From assembly GCA_024637115.1 (NCBI GenBank), contig JAGXFU010000017.1, positions 62,001-126,000 of the forward strand: DNA of 64,000 nucleotides, given 5' to 3'. Source of the stretch: Actinomycetes bacterium. GTDB taxonomy: Bacteria > Actinomycetota > Coriobacteriia > Anaerosomatales > JAGXFU01. This document shows positions 17,173-25,317 of the stretch, in pieces. A program made the position numbers and the translations under genes. How positions within the stretch are numbered: the first letter of the stretch is position 1; each line of letters starts with the position of its first letter. The notes beneath the pieces were generated by a model. The model worked only from the letters and a program-made list of their open reading frames with translations, did no database searches and was not told the origin of the DNA.

Positions 17173-17340
17173 ATGGTTCGATATGGCTTCAGAACTGACC
17201 CGCAGCAATGCACGCATTGCGCGGAGTCACTTCGACCAGTGTTCGTCGGAGACGCACGCAGTGCGAGCGAAGTTCGCTGGCAGTCATTCTGTCGTGTGTG
17301 TGGACATCGGCTGCCGCCGCCGGGACTCCAAGTTCCCTGA
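17173..17340 (+). CDS. Small double-CXXC (zinc-ribbon-like) protein
   Basis: A 55-residue frame with two cysteine pairs, CTHCAESLRP and FCRVCGHRLPP, spaced as in zinc-ribbon or rubredoxin-like knuckles. The ATG at 17173 has GAGAGGGGG eight bases upstream and the stop is followed within 10 bases by a strong hairpin (17349-17379). These three features together suggest a real small gene, the last in the element, rather than chance. No family is recognised. Confidence 0.5.
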   Translation: MVRYGFRTDPQQCTHCAESLRPVFVGDARSASEVRWQSFCRVCGHRLPPPGLQVP

Positions 17341-17348
17341 TGCACCCG

Positions 17349-17379
17349 AGCGGAGGTCGTGCGCATTGCGACCTCCGCT
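17349..17379 (+). terminator. Hairpin after the small CXXC gene
   Basis: An 11-bp perfect stem, AGCGGAGGTCG with CGACCTCCGCT, and a nine-base loop start 9 bases after the stop codon at 17340. The following sequence is TGATTGCC with no clear T run, so termination efficiency is uncertain. Confidence 0.5.
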
Positions 17380-17567
17380 TGATTGCCTACTCTCATTCGC
17401 CACCCACAATCGGCCTGCGCAGCCGTCTGACCACAAGCAGTACGCACGAAGCTTTATCAGAGCTTCGCCGCGCACTTTCGCTCATGGACAGCAGTCTACT
17501 TGTCTCTCATGTGGATGGCCTTCTGCGATACAATACGGCTGGCCCATTCGGTAGCTCGCGTTGCGTG

Positions 17568-17587
17568 ACGGTAGCAATACGGTAGCA
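17568..17587 (+). repeat. Right copy of 20-bp element-end repeat
   Basis: ACGGTAGCAATACGGTAGCA, identical and in the same orientation as 12516-12535, lies 50 bases before attR. Candidate arm-type site for the integrase or excisionase. Confidence 0.65.
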
Positions 17588-17637
17588 ACAGCCTAGGGAT
17601 ACATGCCGTCACATCTGACCAGCAAGCTTCTGAGCAG

Positions 17638-17692
17638 GGCGCACAACCTGAATCGCCTCCGTAGCTCAGGGGATAGAGCACTGGTTTCCTAA
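17638..17692 (+). repeat. attR: Right attachment site (attR), overlaps intact tRNA-Arg
   Basis: Identical over 55 bases to 12365-12419. The element supplies the upstream 17 bases and the first 38 bases of the tRNA here, and chromosomal sequence supplies the rest, so the tRNA gene is restored on integration. The 15-mer with the -10 TACAAT is also duplicated upstream, at 17523-17537. Confidence 0.93.
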
Positions 17693-17730
17693 ACCAGGTG
17701 TCGCATGTTCGAATCATGCCGGGGGCACCA
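17655..17730 (+). tRNA. tRNA-Arg (anticodon CCT)
   Basis: A 76-base cloverleaf folds cleanly: acceptor GCCTCCG with CGGGGGC (one T-G pair), D stem GCTC/GAGC, anticodon stem CTGGT/ACCAG with loop TTCCTAA giving anticodon CCT, T stem GCATG/CATGC with loop TTCGAAT, and an encoded CCA end. It reads AGG codons. Its 5' half belongs to the integrated element's attR repeat. Confidence 0.96.
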
Positions 17731-17738
17731 CAAAAACC

Positions 17739-17770
17739 AAGAAGAGCCGGCCCATGGGTCGGCTCTTCTT
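17739..17770 (+). terminator. Terminator of tRNA-Arg
   Basis: AAGAAGAGCCG pairs with CGGCTCTTCTT, with further pairing GCCC/GGGT inward around ATG. It begins nine bases after the CCA end. The 3' arm supplies CTTCTT followed by CTCCCC, so it is a pyrimidine-rich rather than a pure-T terminator. Confidence 0.75.
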
Positions 17771-17904
17771 CTCCCCTGATAGACAATCCGGCTGCCTCAG
17801 TTGGCTCAGTGGATTGGCCTCAGACAGACAACGGTAAGTTCCCGGTAGGCAACCGTATGCATAGTGAGTCCCGTAGCACTCACTCGCACTACCGGGGAGG
17901 AATC

Positions 17905-18327
17905 ATGCGACACCTGTTGGCGTCAGTCTTGAGTATCGCCGTCTTGCTCTCGATCGGAGGGTGTTCTGCCCCCCGTTTCGCCGAGGACCTGCAGAAACCC
18001 AACCCTTGGTTCTCTGTTGAGTCAGTTGAGATCGACAAGGGCCTCGTAACCACTCAGGGATCGTTCGCGGAATCGGTGCCGGCGACTCTTGCGGTGAACC
18101 CCGGCGTACCTCAGCACTTCGTTGTAGGTCTCTATCCCAACCCGAGTGCAACCGGCGGCGACGTGGCGGTAGAGCCCGACACAACCGGGCAGTTCACTGT
18201 CACTTATGACTTTGGAGAGCCTCGCGCCGGAATCTATGTGCTCGAGTTCAGCAAGTCTGAATGGGGTCAGCAGTACATCTACGTGAATCTCGCAGAAAAG
18301 GAGTGGGCCGAAAGCGACATCTGGTGA
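17905..18327 (+). CDS. Small lipoprotein of unknown function
   Basis: A 140-residue protein with a type II signal peptide: MRHLLASVLSIAVLLSIGGC, lipidated cysteine at about position 20. The mature part looks like a single beta-sandwich domain (FVVGLYPNPS, GIYVLEFSKSEWGQQYIYVN) and has no catalytic motif I recognise. GGGGAGG lies five bases before the ATG. It stands 72 bp upstream of the secreted caspase-like gene on the same strand and may be co-expressed with it. Confidence 0.75.
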   Translation: MRHLLASVLSIAVLLSIGGCSAPRFAEDLQKPNPWFSVESVEIDKGLVTTQGSFAESVPATLAVNPGVPQHFVVGLYPNPSATGGDVAVEPDTTGQFTVTYDFGEPRAGIYVLEFSKSEWGQQYIYVNLAEKEWAESDIW

Positions 18328-18399
18328 TGCGCGCGCGAAGCGAATAGGAATCTGTCCGTCTCCTCTCGACGGTCACAACCGATCGAAGGGAACGGACTA

Positions 18400-20217
18400 A
18401 TGAACGCACATCGCACTACTACATGGCGTGCAGCTTGCGCACTCGGACTCTCCGCAGTAATTGGACTGGGTGTGGTGCCCATGGCTGCAGCTGACAGCCC
18501 CGAATTCGGTGTCCTGTACACGGGCGAATTCGATGATGCAGATGCCAGGGTATTCCGAGATCGCATGCGCGCACTGGGCTGGTACCAGGAAGTATTCAAG
18601 ACCTCGCATGCCGCAAGCTCCACCGACAGACCCCGACACTACAACTTCACGCACGGTGTGGATGACAAGCAGACCCAGGCAGGCGATGACTGCGACATCC
18701 TCTATGTAAGCGGTCACGGCTGGCGTCGCGCAAAGATACCCATCTACGACAACCGCCCCCAAGTCGTTGACTCCATCTCCGCTGACTCTCAATGCGTTGG
18801 CGGTCCGTCGGTACATCCATGGGAGATCGGCGTTGACTGGCTTGGGCAGTTCCCAAGCAACGAATCCCGCTGGGACTATGACTTGGAATGGGCGATATTC
18901 GCTGCCTGCCTGCAGCTGGACAACCGAACGACATCGGACAAACTCGCCTATTCGAATAATGCCCCTCGCGAATCATCGGCAAAGGCATGGGGCCGCACCC
19001 TTCTCGGTACCCCCGGTCGTATGCATGGCATCTTTGGCTACTGGGACGTTGCGCCGGCAGGCTCTTATGACACCTACGTGGTCAATGATTTCTTCACGCA
19101 TGCCGCGGGGCACGATGATACCGTTGGAACCGCGTGGGCACAGGCCAATGCGAAATACGGGTGGAGCTGGGCGTTCCTGACGCATTCGGAGAATCGCAAC
19201 GATCGGCTGCACGGCCAAGGTGCGGGACCAACTGCCGACACGAAAGCGACGAGCGCCTACCACGTTGACTACTACAAGTCAGCCCTCTCAGGCCGAATCC
19301 TCGATGGGCGCGGCGGCGCATATGAGCAACTAAGTGATGCCGGCAGCGGGACTCTGGGTCATTGGCTCAAGGTGCTTCTCGGTGGCGTTGAGCAGGCCTT
19401 CGCCAACGAGAGTGATCGCAGAGTGCGCTCGCAAAAGCGCACTTTTGAACTGCCTCGCCGCGTGGGCGGTGGAGAAAAGCAGTATGCCGCCTTCGATGCC
19501 GAGCCGGTTCGCCTCGATCCACTGGTTCTCTTGCAGGGCGCCCCTTTGAGTATTGAGACATCACAGGGACCAAACGGTCGCTCCCACGAGGCACACGGAA
19601 CCGGTTCCGGCCGAGACGGTCTGGAGCGGGCAGTTGTGCAAGCGAACGGTCGCTTCGAGTACCACAGCGGCCGGGGTGTGGGCGTTGAGCGGGTCGCGCT
19701 GCAGAGAGACGAGGTCGTTGAAATCGCCCGGGGTTATCTCTCGGGCGTTGACCCTTCGTTCGCTTCGGCAACCCCTGCAGAGATACGTACCGTGACTCGC
19801 GAACGCATGGAGTTCGATTCAAGCACTCCTGGCACAGAAACCATCGTGCAATATGAGGTCAGATTCGCGCAGCGAGCACGAGGTCTCTATGTCGATGGTC
19901 CCGGGGTGGGTGCCTGCGTAACGGTGGATTCACTGGGAGTGGGCGATGCGTACGGATACTGGGTCGACGGGCGCTCGCTGCGACGCCGATCAGCCAGAAT
20001 CAACAGCGTCGGTGCCCATCAGGCACTTGAGGCAAACGCTCAGGAAATCGGCGGGCTCATCAAGCTGCCCGAGGGCGAGATCCCTCTGCATGCGGCGGAC
20101 GTGGTGCTGCATATCGACCCGGATGCGTCGAGCGCACTCGAGCCTGCTTGGCGCTTTGAGACGGGAGACGCAACGGCATTCTACGTGCGCGCACAGGGAG
20201 ATGGTGTCTTTCGCTAG
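18400..20217 (+). CDS. Secreted caspase/gingipain-like protein (DUF6345-like)
   Basis: A 605-residue protein with a Sec signal peptide ending near VPMAAADS (about residue 32). Residues about 35-290 resemble DUF6345-type proteins and show the two landmarks of clan CD cysteine peptidases: a hydrophobic strand ending in LYVSGHG (His106) and another ending in WAIFAAC (Cys170). The region about 300-605 has no recognised domain and may be a binding or prodomain module. The export signal and dyad point to an extracytoplasmic cysteine peptidase or a degenerate relative; activity is inference. Its stop overlaps the convergent phosphoribosyltransferase stop by 4 bases. Confidence 0.7.
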   Translation: MNAHRTTTWRAACALGLSAVIGLGVVPMAAADSPEFGVLYTGEFDDADARVFRDRMRALGWYQEVFKTSHAASSTDRPRHYNFTHGVDDKQTQAGDDCDILYVSGHGWRRAKIPIYDNRPQVVDSISADSQCVGGPSVHPWEIGVDWLGQFPSNESRWDYDLEWAIFAACLQLDNRTTSDKLAYSNNAPRESSAKAWGRTLLGTPGRMHGIFGYWDVAPAGSYDTYVVNDFFTHAAGHDDTVGTAWAQANAKYGWSWAFLTHSENRNDRLHGQGAGPTADTKATSAYHVDYYKSALSGRILDGRGGAYEQLSDAGSGTLGHWLKVLLGGVEQAFANESDRRVRSQKRTFELPRRVGGGEKQYAAFDAEPVRLDPLVLLQGAPLSIETSQGPNGRSHEAHGTGSGRDGLERAVVQANGRFEYHSGRGVGVERVALQRDEVVEIARGYLSGVDPSFASATPAEIRTVTRERMEFDSSTPGTETIVQYEVRFAQRARGLYVDGPGVGACVTVDSLGVGDAYGYWVDGRSLRRRSARINSVGAHQALEANAQEIGGLIKLPEGEIPLHAADVVLHIDPDASSALEPAWRFETGDATAFYVRAQGDGVFR

Positions 20218-20840
20218 GCTTCCCCATTGTGCAGAGCGCTGAGAACCTCATCATCACTCGTCTGCTCGAAGTGGCGGTAGAACTGCCCGACCGCATTAAA
20301 GAGCGCGGGCTCTTCTACCGCCACAAGTTCGTCCACGCGTTCCCGGAGCTTCGCTGCAGCGTCAGCAGCAACCACCGGAGTAGCTAAGATAATGCGCTCC
20401 GCCTCATGACGCTTCAGGTAATCAACCGCAGCCACAACCGTTAGCCCGGTAGCGATTCCATCGTCGACCAAGATGACGGTCTGACCTGCGACGACCGGAT
20501 TCGGCCGGCTGCCGCGATACAGCTCAAGCCGTCTGCGGATCTTGTCTTGAACAGGCATCGCAAGGTGTTCTAGTTCCAAGAGTGAGTATCCGGCGCGGAC
20601 GTTCTGCGTGACTGCCCCATCGCAGTCCACCGCACCAATTGCGAACTCGGGATTGCCCGGAGCTCCGATCTTACTGGCAATGACCACATCAAGTGGAAGC
20701 TTGAGACGTCGTGCGATCTCGGCTGCAACGATCACGCCTCCTCTGGGAATACCCAAGACGATCGTGTCGTTGGCACCAACGTAGCCGCCGCCCAGCTCCT
20801 CAGCAAGCTGACGCCCCGCCTGGCATCTGTCTCGAAACAC
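20214..20840 (-). CDS. Phosphoribosyltransferase family protein
   Basis: A 208-residue type I phosphoribosyltransferase. The PRPP-binding signature VILVDDGIATGLT is clear, preceded by the fold's N-terminal IVLGIPRGGVIVAAEIA. Proteins of this kind, with an RGG pocket and a long insertion, are often found beside hydrolases or acetyltransferases and have no fixed substrate. Its neighbours upstream are an ABC importer, 93 bp away. It would act in the cytoplasm on a base and PRPP, or bind them as a regulator. Confidence 0.85.
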   Translation of the reverse strand: MFRDRCQAGRQLAEELGGGYVGANDTIVLGIPRGGVIVAAEIARRLKLPLDVVIASKIGAPGNPEFAIGAVDCDGAVTQNVRAGYSLLELEHLAMPVQDKIRRRLELYRGSRPNPVVAGQTVILVDDGIATGLTVVAAVDYLKRHEAERIILATPVVAADAAAKLRERVDELVAVEEPALFNAVGQFYRHFEQTSDDEVLSALHNGEA

Positions 20841-20933
20841 CTAAACCCCCTCGCGGGCGCGATTCAACCGCACGCACGCCCACAGAAGAATATTCCCGCG
20901 AAGTGCGACCGTCGAAACGAACAACCCGGGGCG

Positions 20934-21689
20934 CTAGGAGCCCACCTTGGTCCAGCGACACACACGAGATTCGAGCGAGTCCAGCACCTCGTAGAGCGCG
21001 ACACCCAGGAGTGCCATGGCAAGAATACCGGCGAACATCGCGTTGTAGGCGATACGCCCCCACGCATCAACGATGTAGTAACCCAACCCCTGCGAACCGG
21101 CAATGGATTCGGCCAGGAACAGCACAGCCACAGCTGTCCCGGTGCCAATCCGCAGAGCAGTGAATATCTCCGGCAAAGCCGCAGGGAGCACCACGTGACG
21201 AAACACCTGCATCCGTCCGGCGCCGAGTGACCGTACCGAAAGAACCGATGCAGCGGGTATCGCCCGTGCGGCGTCTCGAGACGTCACAAGAATCTGAAAG
21301 AAGACAATGAGGGCTATCAGGCCGATCTTGGACAAGTCACCGAGCCCCAGCAACACGAGCAGTACTGGGAGAAAGACGACTTTTGGCACCGGATAGGAGA
21401 GGAAGATGAGCGGCGCCACTATTGCGTCGGCGCGCGGTGATCTCCCAAGATACAGGCCGAGTGGAACGGCGAGGACCGTGCCGAGAGTGAGCGCTGCGAG
21501 TGCGCGCCACGCGCTTGTAAGTAGATGCGGCAGCAGGTCAGGGACGAACGTGCGCACGAACTCAGTGAGCGCGTCGACGGGAGCCGGAAGTGCCGGAGAG
21601 CCGACAACGCTGGCAAGCAACTGCCAGCCCAGCAGCAGTACCACGACCGCCCCAAGATAACCCAGCACTCTCTGGAGACGCGCGCTCAC
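20934..21689 (-). CDS. ABC importer permease, SsuC/TauC type
   Basis: A 251-residue integral membrane protein of the BPD_transp_1 family with about six spans. The cytoplasmic coupling helix region reads AARAIPAASVLSVRSLGAGR, close to the EAA motif. The start overlaps the stop of the ATPase gene by 4 bases, so the order of the operon is binding protein, ATPase, permease. Family members import sulfonates, nitrate, taurine or thiamine precursors. Confidence 0.9.
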   Translation of the reverse strand: MSARLQRVLGYLGAVVVLLLGWQLLASVVGSPALPAPVDALTEFVRTFVPDLLPHLLTSAWRALAALTLGTVLAVPLGLYLGRSPRADAIVAPLIFLSYPVPKVVFLPVLLVLLGLGDLSKIGLIALIVFFQILVTSRDAARAIPAASVLSVRSLGAGRMQVFRHVVLPAALPEIFTALRIGTGTAVAVLFLAESIAGSQGLGYYIVDAWGRIAYNAMFAGILAMALLGVALYEVLDSLESRVCRWTKVGS

Positions 21690-22474
21690 CCTTTACCTCC
21701 AGTGCCGGCGAGTCGGCCCACAGCGCCCTCTTGGACAAGCAGACTCCGCACGTGCGCGCACAACTCGTAGAACCCGGGTGCACCACGATAGTCGCGCTCT
21801 CCCATATCGGGGTTGTCGACAATGGCAGCCACGGTCCCGGGACGAGGCGAGAGCACCACCACGCGTCTGCCCAGGAACACCGCTTCTTCGATCGAATGCG
21901 TCACCAGCACCGATGCATGTCCGCGAACGCGCCAGAGTTCCAGCAGTAGATCCTGAAGATCCTCCCTGGTCAGCGCATCCAGTGCGGACAGCGGTTCATC
22001 CATGAGCAGGAGGTCCGCATCAAGCGCCAGTGCACGTGCAAGACCCAGCCGCTGACGCATCCCGCCCGAGAGTTCTCCCGGGTAGGAGCCCGCAAATTCA
22101 GCGAGACCCACGCGCTCAAGCGACTCGAAAGTCCGTGTCTGCACCTCGGCACGCGAAACCCCACGGATCTCAAGTCCCAGCGCTGCGTTGTGAAACACGC
22201 TCTTCCATGGGAGCAGGCCATACTCCTGCAAGATAAGAGCGGTCGTTCGTCGAGGACCAGTTACAGGGGATCCGGCGACAAGCACCTCTCCCACATTCGG
22301 AGTGATCATGCCTGCCGCGAGCAAGAGCAGTGTCGACTTCCCGCAACCGCTCGGGCCGATGACCGCAACCGGCTCGCCATGGGCTACGGCCAGATCGAGC
22401 TTGAATAGCGCCCGAACATCACGCCCGACTCCGGCGTAGTCATGCGTGACGCTTCTGAGCTCGAGGTCTGCCAT
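21686..22474 (-). CDS. ABC importer ATPase, SsuB/TauB type
   Basis: A 262-residue nucleotide-binding protein with Walker A GPSGCGKST, Q-loop ILQEYGLLPW, signature LSGGMRQR, Walker B LLLMDEPLSALD and H-loop VLVTHSIEEA. It powers import by the permease at 20934, with which it overlaps by 4 bases. Confidence 0.94.
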   Translation of the reverse strand: MADLELRSVTHDYAGVGRDVRALFKLDLAVAHGEPVAVIGPSGCGKSTLLLLAAGMITPNVGEVLVAGSPVTGPRRTTALILQEYGLLPWKSVFHNAALGLEIRGVSRAEVQTRTFESLERVGLAEFAGSYPGELSGGMRQRLGLARALALDADLLLMDEPLSALDALTREDLQDLLLELWRVRGHASVLVTHSIEEAVFLGRRVVVLSPRPGTVAAIVDNPDMGERDYRGAPGFYELCAHVRSLLVQEGAVGRLAGTGGKG

Positions 22475-22483
22475 CGCTCCGCG

Positions 22484-23473
22484 CTACGGTGTCACGAGTA
22501 CAAGCTGTTCGTATGTGAGCGTGGTGGTCAGATAGCCCCTGTCGCTCATCCAATCAAGCACTGAGGTGACCTGCTCCTCGGTCGGCACCTGGTGCTCTGG
22601 ATATGTATTCACACGATACGAGTCCTTGATGGGCTCAGGGAGACGTGCCTGCTCGACTAAGATATCTCGCCACGCATCGGGATCCGCATTAACCTCGGCA
22701 ACTGCGAGATCCCATACATCAAGGAGGACTACCTCGGTCTCAATGCCCCCGGGATCGGCAAGGTATTGATCACTGAATATGAGCACGGTCTGAGAAAGGT
22801 TCTCGCCGACGGTGTCGTCGGCGAGCAACGTTGCACCTTGCGTCACCGCGAGTGAGAGCAGCGGCTCGGGTAGCGCCGCTGCCTCGATCTGGCCACTCAT
22901 AAGTAGCTCGAAGCGAACCGGCACCTTGTCGATCTGCTCGATCATGATGTCCGCCTGTGCCACATCTGCCTGCCGCATGAGACCGTCGAGCACATACTCC
23001 TGAATCGTTGCCGAAGAAGTCCCAACCGGTACTCCTGCAAGCGCCGCAGGCTCGTTGTAGCCGGTACCGGGAGCGCCGACGATGCCGAACCGGCCCTCCG
23101 CCGGAGTCGTCCCAAGCATAATGGTGCCGATTGTGACCGGAATCCCGCCTGCTTCAAGGTTCGCGGCAGCAATGATATCGCCCATGAATGCGTCGATTTC
23201 CCCGGCAGCGAATGCAGCATCTCGCTCGGTCGCGGCCTGGAATGTCACGATCTCAACGGTAAGTCCCGCGTCCTCGAACAGACCGAGCTGCTCAGCAGCC
23301 CAGAGCGGCAATGCATCTTCGGTAGGAAGCGTACCGATCACAAGTGGCTGAAGTTCAGCGGGTACGTCGACGGATTCAGTGGGCTCGGTAGAAGAGCACG
23401 CCGCGAGCGGCAAGGCAATGATCGCACCGAGCATCAGCGCAACAGCGAGCGACATCGTGCGGCGGAACGTCAT
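22484..23473 (-). CDS. ABC importer substrate-binding lipoprotein, NMT1/SsuA-like
   Basis: A 329-residue protein with a lipoprotein signal ending LPLAAC (about Cys26). The mature domain starts with VIGTLPTEDALPLWAAEQLG, the pattern of NMT1/SsuA solute-binding proteins that open with a 'trade time for site' strand, and continues AAFAAGEIDAFMGDIIAA. It is 9 bp before the ATPase gene, first in the three-gene operon. Substrate cannot be told from sequence; no adjacent sulfonate, nitrate or thiamine enzyme is present. Confidence 0.88.
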   Translation of the reverse strand: MTFRRTMSLAVALMLGAIIALPLAACSSTEPTESVDVPAELQPLVIGTLPTEDALPLWAAEQLGLFEDAGLTVEIVTFQAATERDAAFAAGEIDAFMGDIIAAANLEAGGIPVTIGTIMLGTTPAEGRFGIVGAPGTGYNEPAALAGVPVGTSSATIQEYVLDGLMRQADVAQADIMIEQIDKVPVRFELLMSGQIEAAALPEPLLSLAVTQGATLLADDTVGENLSQTVLIFSDQYLADPGGIETEVVLLDVWDLAVAEVNADPDAWRDILVEQARLPEPIKDSYRVNTYPEHQVPTEEQVTSVLDWMSDRGYLTTTLTYEQLVLVTP

Positions 23474-23515
23474 GAAACTGTCCTTTCGGCGGGGATACTT
23501 CTTTGCGAGGTGAGG

Positions 23516-24118
23516 CTAGCGGTGTTCGCAGACCGGACGGAGCATATGAATCTCATCGCGCACGGCAATACCTGAGAAGCCGGCGATCGCCGATCCAGAG
23601 TCGTCAACGAGCCTGCCGACGTCGATATCCGAGATCACGAAACCATGCCGCATATAGAAGTACAGCAATGGGATGTCGTCATTGGAGATCGCTACCCGCA
23701 TCAGCGGGAGCCCGTGATCGCGAGAATAGGCCTGAGCCGCGCGAAGCAGTGCCGCACCAACGCCTTTGCCCTGATAGTCGGGGTAGACAGAGAGAAGAAC
23801 GATAACCGCCTCACCTCGACGCAATGACAACGAGAGCAGGCCAGCGAGAGCTTCGTTGGCCTCGGCGATCAGATTGATACTCTTGAGCACGTCGAACGTG
23901 GTACCGAACATGTCGATCTCTGTTTCGCCAAGCGCTCGATCGCAGATCTCTTCGATATCTCCTCGATCAGACGGCTTGGCCTCCCTCACCACGAATGCGA
24001 GGTCGTCCTCGGGCTGATGCGACGCACATGTAACCGTGAGCCGCGCTTCGTTGAGCGGCAAATCCCGTCCACACTCGGGACAGTGGTACTGCGGATATGG
24101 AAGATCGAAATCGTCCAT
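23516..24118 (-). CDS. GNAT acetyltransferase with N-terminal zinc-knuckle
   Basis: A 200-residue protein. The first 40 residues carry CPECGRDLP and one later cysteine (TCASH), a possible metal knuckle. The rest is a GNAT fold with the acetyl-CoA motif VYPDYQGKGVGAALLRAA and LYFYMRHGFVISD. ATG 24118 is chosen because AAGGAG lies seven bases upstream. It is 42 bp downstream of the binding-protein gene start and could be an independent leftward transcript. Acceptor substrate unknown. Confidence 0.82.
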   Translation of the reverse strand: MDDFDLPYPQYHCPECGRDLPLNEARLTVTCASHQPEDDLAFVVREAKPSDRGDIEEICDRALGETEIDMFGTTFDVLKSINLIAEANEALAGLLSLSLRRGEAVIVLLSVYPDYQGKGVGAALLRAAQAYSRDHGLPLMRVAISNDDIPLLYFYMRHGFVISDIDVGRLVDDSGSAIAGFSGIAVRDEIHMLRPVCEHR

Positions 24119-24281
24119 GAGGTCTCCTTGTCGTCGTTGCCTTGCCAATCAGAACCAATCAAGGCGACTTCCGTTATACCGCTAACGCGCCCGCTACGCA
24201 CGCTCCCATTCGTTCCTACGTTAGAATCCTAGCAAGGGCTTCGTGTCATCTCCACACCAATCCACCTGCCGAGGAGATCTT

Positions 24282-25175
24282 GTGACCGCAGAAATCCGCT
24301 GCATCGACGAGTACGCCAACGAGACACTCGCGCGCGCGCAGATCCTCTACACCGACCTCGACGGCACACTGCTCGGACGAGGCGGTTCGGTCCTCCTCGA
24401 TGCTGCCGGAGCTCCTTCGGCGATCACGGCGAGCGCCATCGCACGACTGAACACCGCAGGCCTGCCCGTGGTCATGTGCTCAGGTCGCAACCAGCTTCAA
24501 CTCTTTGAGATCGCGCGAATCCTGGGATGGAGCGGTTTCATCGCAGAAGTCGGCTGCGTGATCATGCCGGAGCGCGGTGCCGAACCGATCTACTACATGG
24601 GAGACTGGCCACAGGATGCGCTCAGCGCCCGCGAGACACCGTTTGAGGCGATCAAGCGCGTTGGCGCCCTGGACGTACTCTGGGAGACCTATCCGGGCCT
24701 GATCGAACACCACACGCCCTACGATGGACACCGGGAAGCAACATACGTGCTTCGGGGCAACGTCGACATCGAGCTGGCGCGCAGCGCGCTTGCCTCGCTT
24801 GAGCTGCCCGTCGAGCTGATCGACAACGGCATCATCCACCCAACGCGTACGACACTCAGGGACGTCAATGAGGTCCACGCATATCACCTCCTGCCCGCGG
24901 GCGTCTCGAAAGCCAAAGCCGTGGCCTATGACCTCGAGCGGCGGGGCATACCGCGAGAACACGCACTGAGTATCGGGGATTCGGTCACAGACATCGCGAT
25001 GGCTGCATCTGTCGGCCTGGGTGTTCTGGTTGCCAATGCACTCGATGACCCAAAGGTGAGTGAAGCCCTCGTGTCCCCTCCCGGCGAGATCGCTGCCACC
25101 CATGGTGCCCGCGGTGAAGGGTGGGCGGAGTTGGCGGCAGCATGGCTCGCCGCGCGAGAGACCGCCAGCCACTAG
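24282..25175 (+). CDS. HAD hydrolase, mannosyl-3-phosphoglycerate phosphatase/Cof-like
   Basis: A 297-residue HAD phosphatase. Motif I is YTDLDGTLL (nucleophile in DLDGT), motif II PVVMCSGRN, motif III lysine in GVSKAKAVAYDL and motif IV LSIGDSVTDIAMA. The cap between motifs II and III matches the C2 caps of the Cof/SPP/MPGP subfamily, which act on sugar phosphates. The start GTG 24282 has GAGGAG five bases upstream; a longer GTG frame at 24243 lacks one. A single-gene transcript by context, followed by the 625-bp Mg2+ leader region. Confidence 0.83.
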   Translation: MTAEIRCIDEYANETLARAQILYTDLDGTLLGRGGSVLLDAAGAPSAITASAIARLNTAGLPVVMCSGRNQLQLFEIARILGWSGFIAEVGCVIMPERGAEPIYYMGDWPQDALSARETPFEAIKRVGALDVLWETYPGLIEHHTPYDGHREATYVLRGNVDIELARSALASLELPVELIDNGIIHPTRTTLRDVNEVHAYHLLPAGVSKAKAVAYDLERRGIPREHALSIGDSVTDIAMAASVGLGVLVANALDDPKVSEALVSPPGEIAATHGARGEGWAELAAAWLAARETASH

Positions 25176-25317
25176 AGGGCTTCTCGGCAGATCGTTCATG
25201 CCTGCTACCTGCGGCTTCGCAACGCCGCTTGTCCTTGCATTCGCCCGCTTGTCGGCATACAATCGTCACTGTTCGCCTCGGGCGAGCACCTTGACACACC
25301 ACAGACTGGAGCTCCGT

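Larger units (their letters stand above)
12365..17692. mobile_element. Integrated element in tRNA-Arg(CCT), about 5.3 kb
   Basis: The element is bounded by a 55-bp perfect direct repeat and has a unit length of 5,273 bp. It encodes, leftward, an excisionase, an HUH-type replication protein and a membrane cargo protein, and rightward an XRE regulator and a tyrosine integrase. A DnaA-box-like cluster, hairpins and a small CXXC protein fill the right 0.9 kb. There is no FtsK/TraB-like or relaxase-plus-coupling gene and no phage structural gene, so it is smaller than usual actinobacterial integrative conjugative elements. It may be a mobilisable or plasmid-like element that replicates after excision. 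Confidence 0.9.

Noticed and set aside
12365..17692. A prophage or an integrative conjugative element
   Set aside because: There are no structural, lysis, packaging, FtsK/TraB or type IV secretion genes; integrase, Xis and Rep alone fit a small integrative plasmid-like element.
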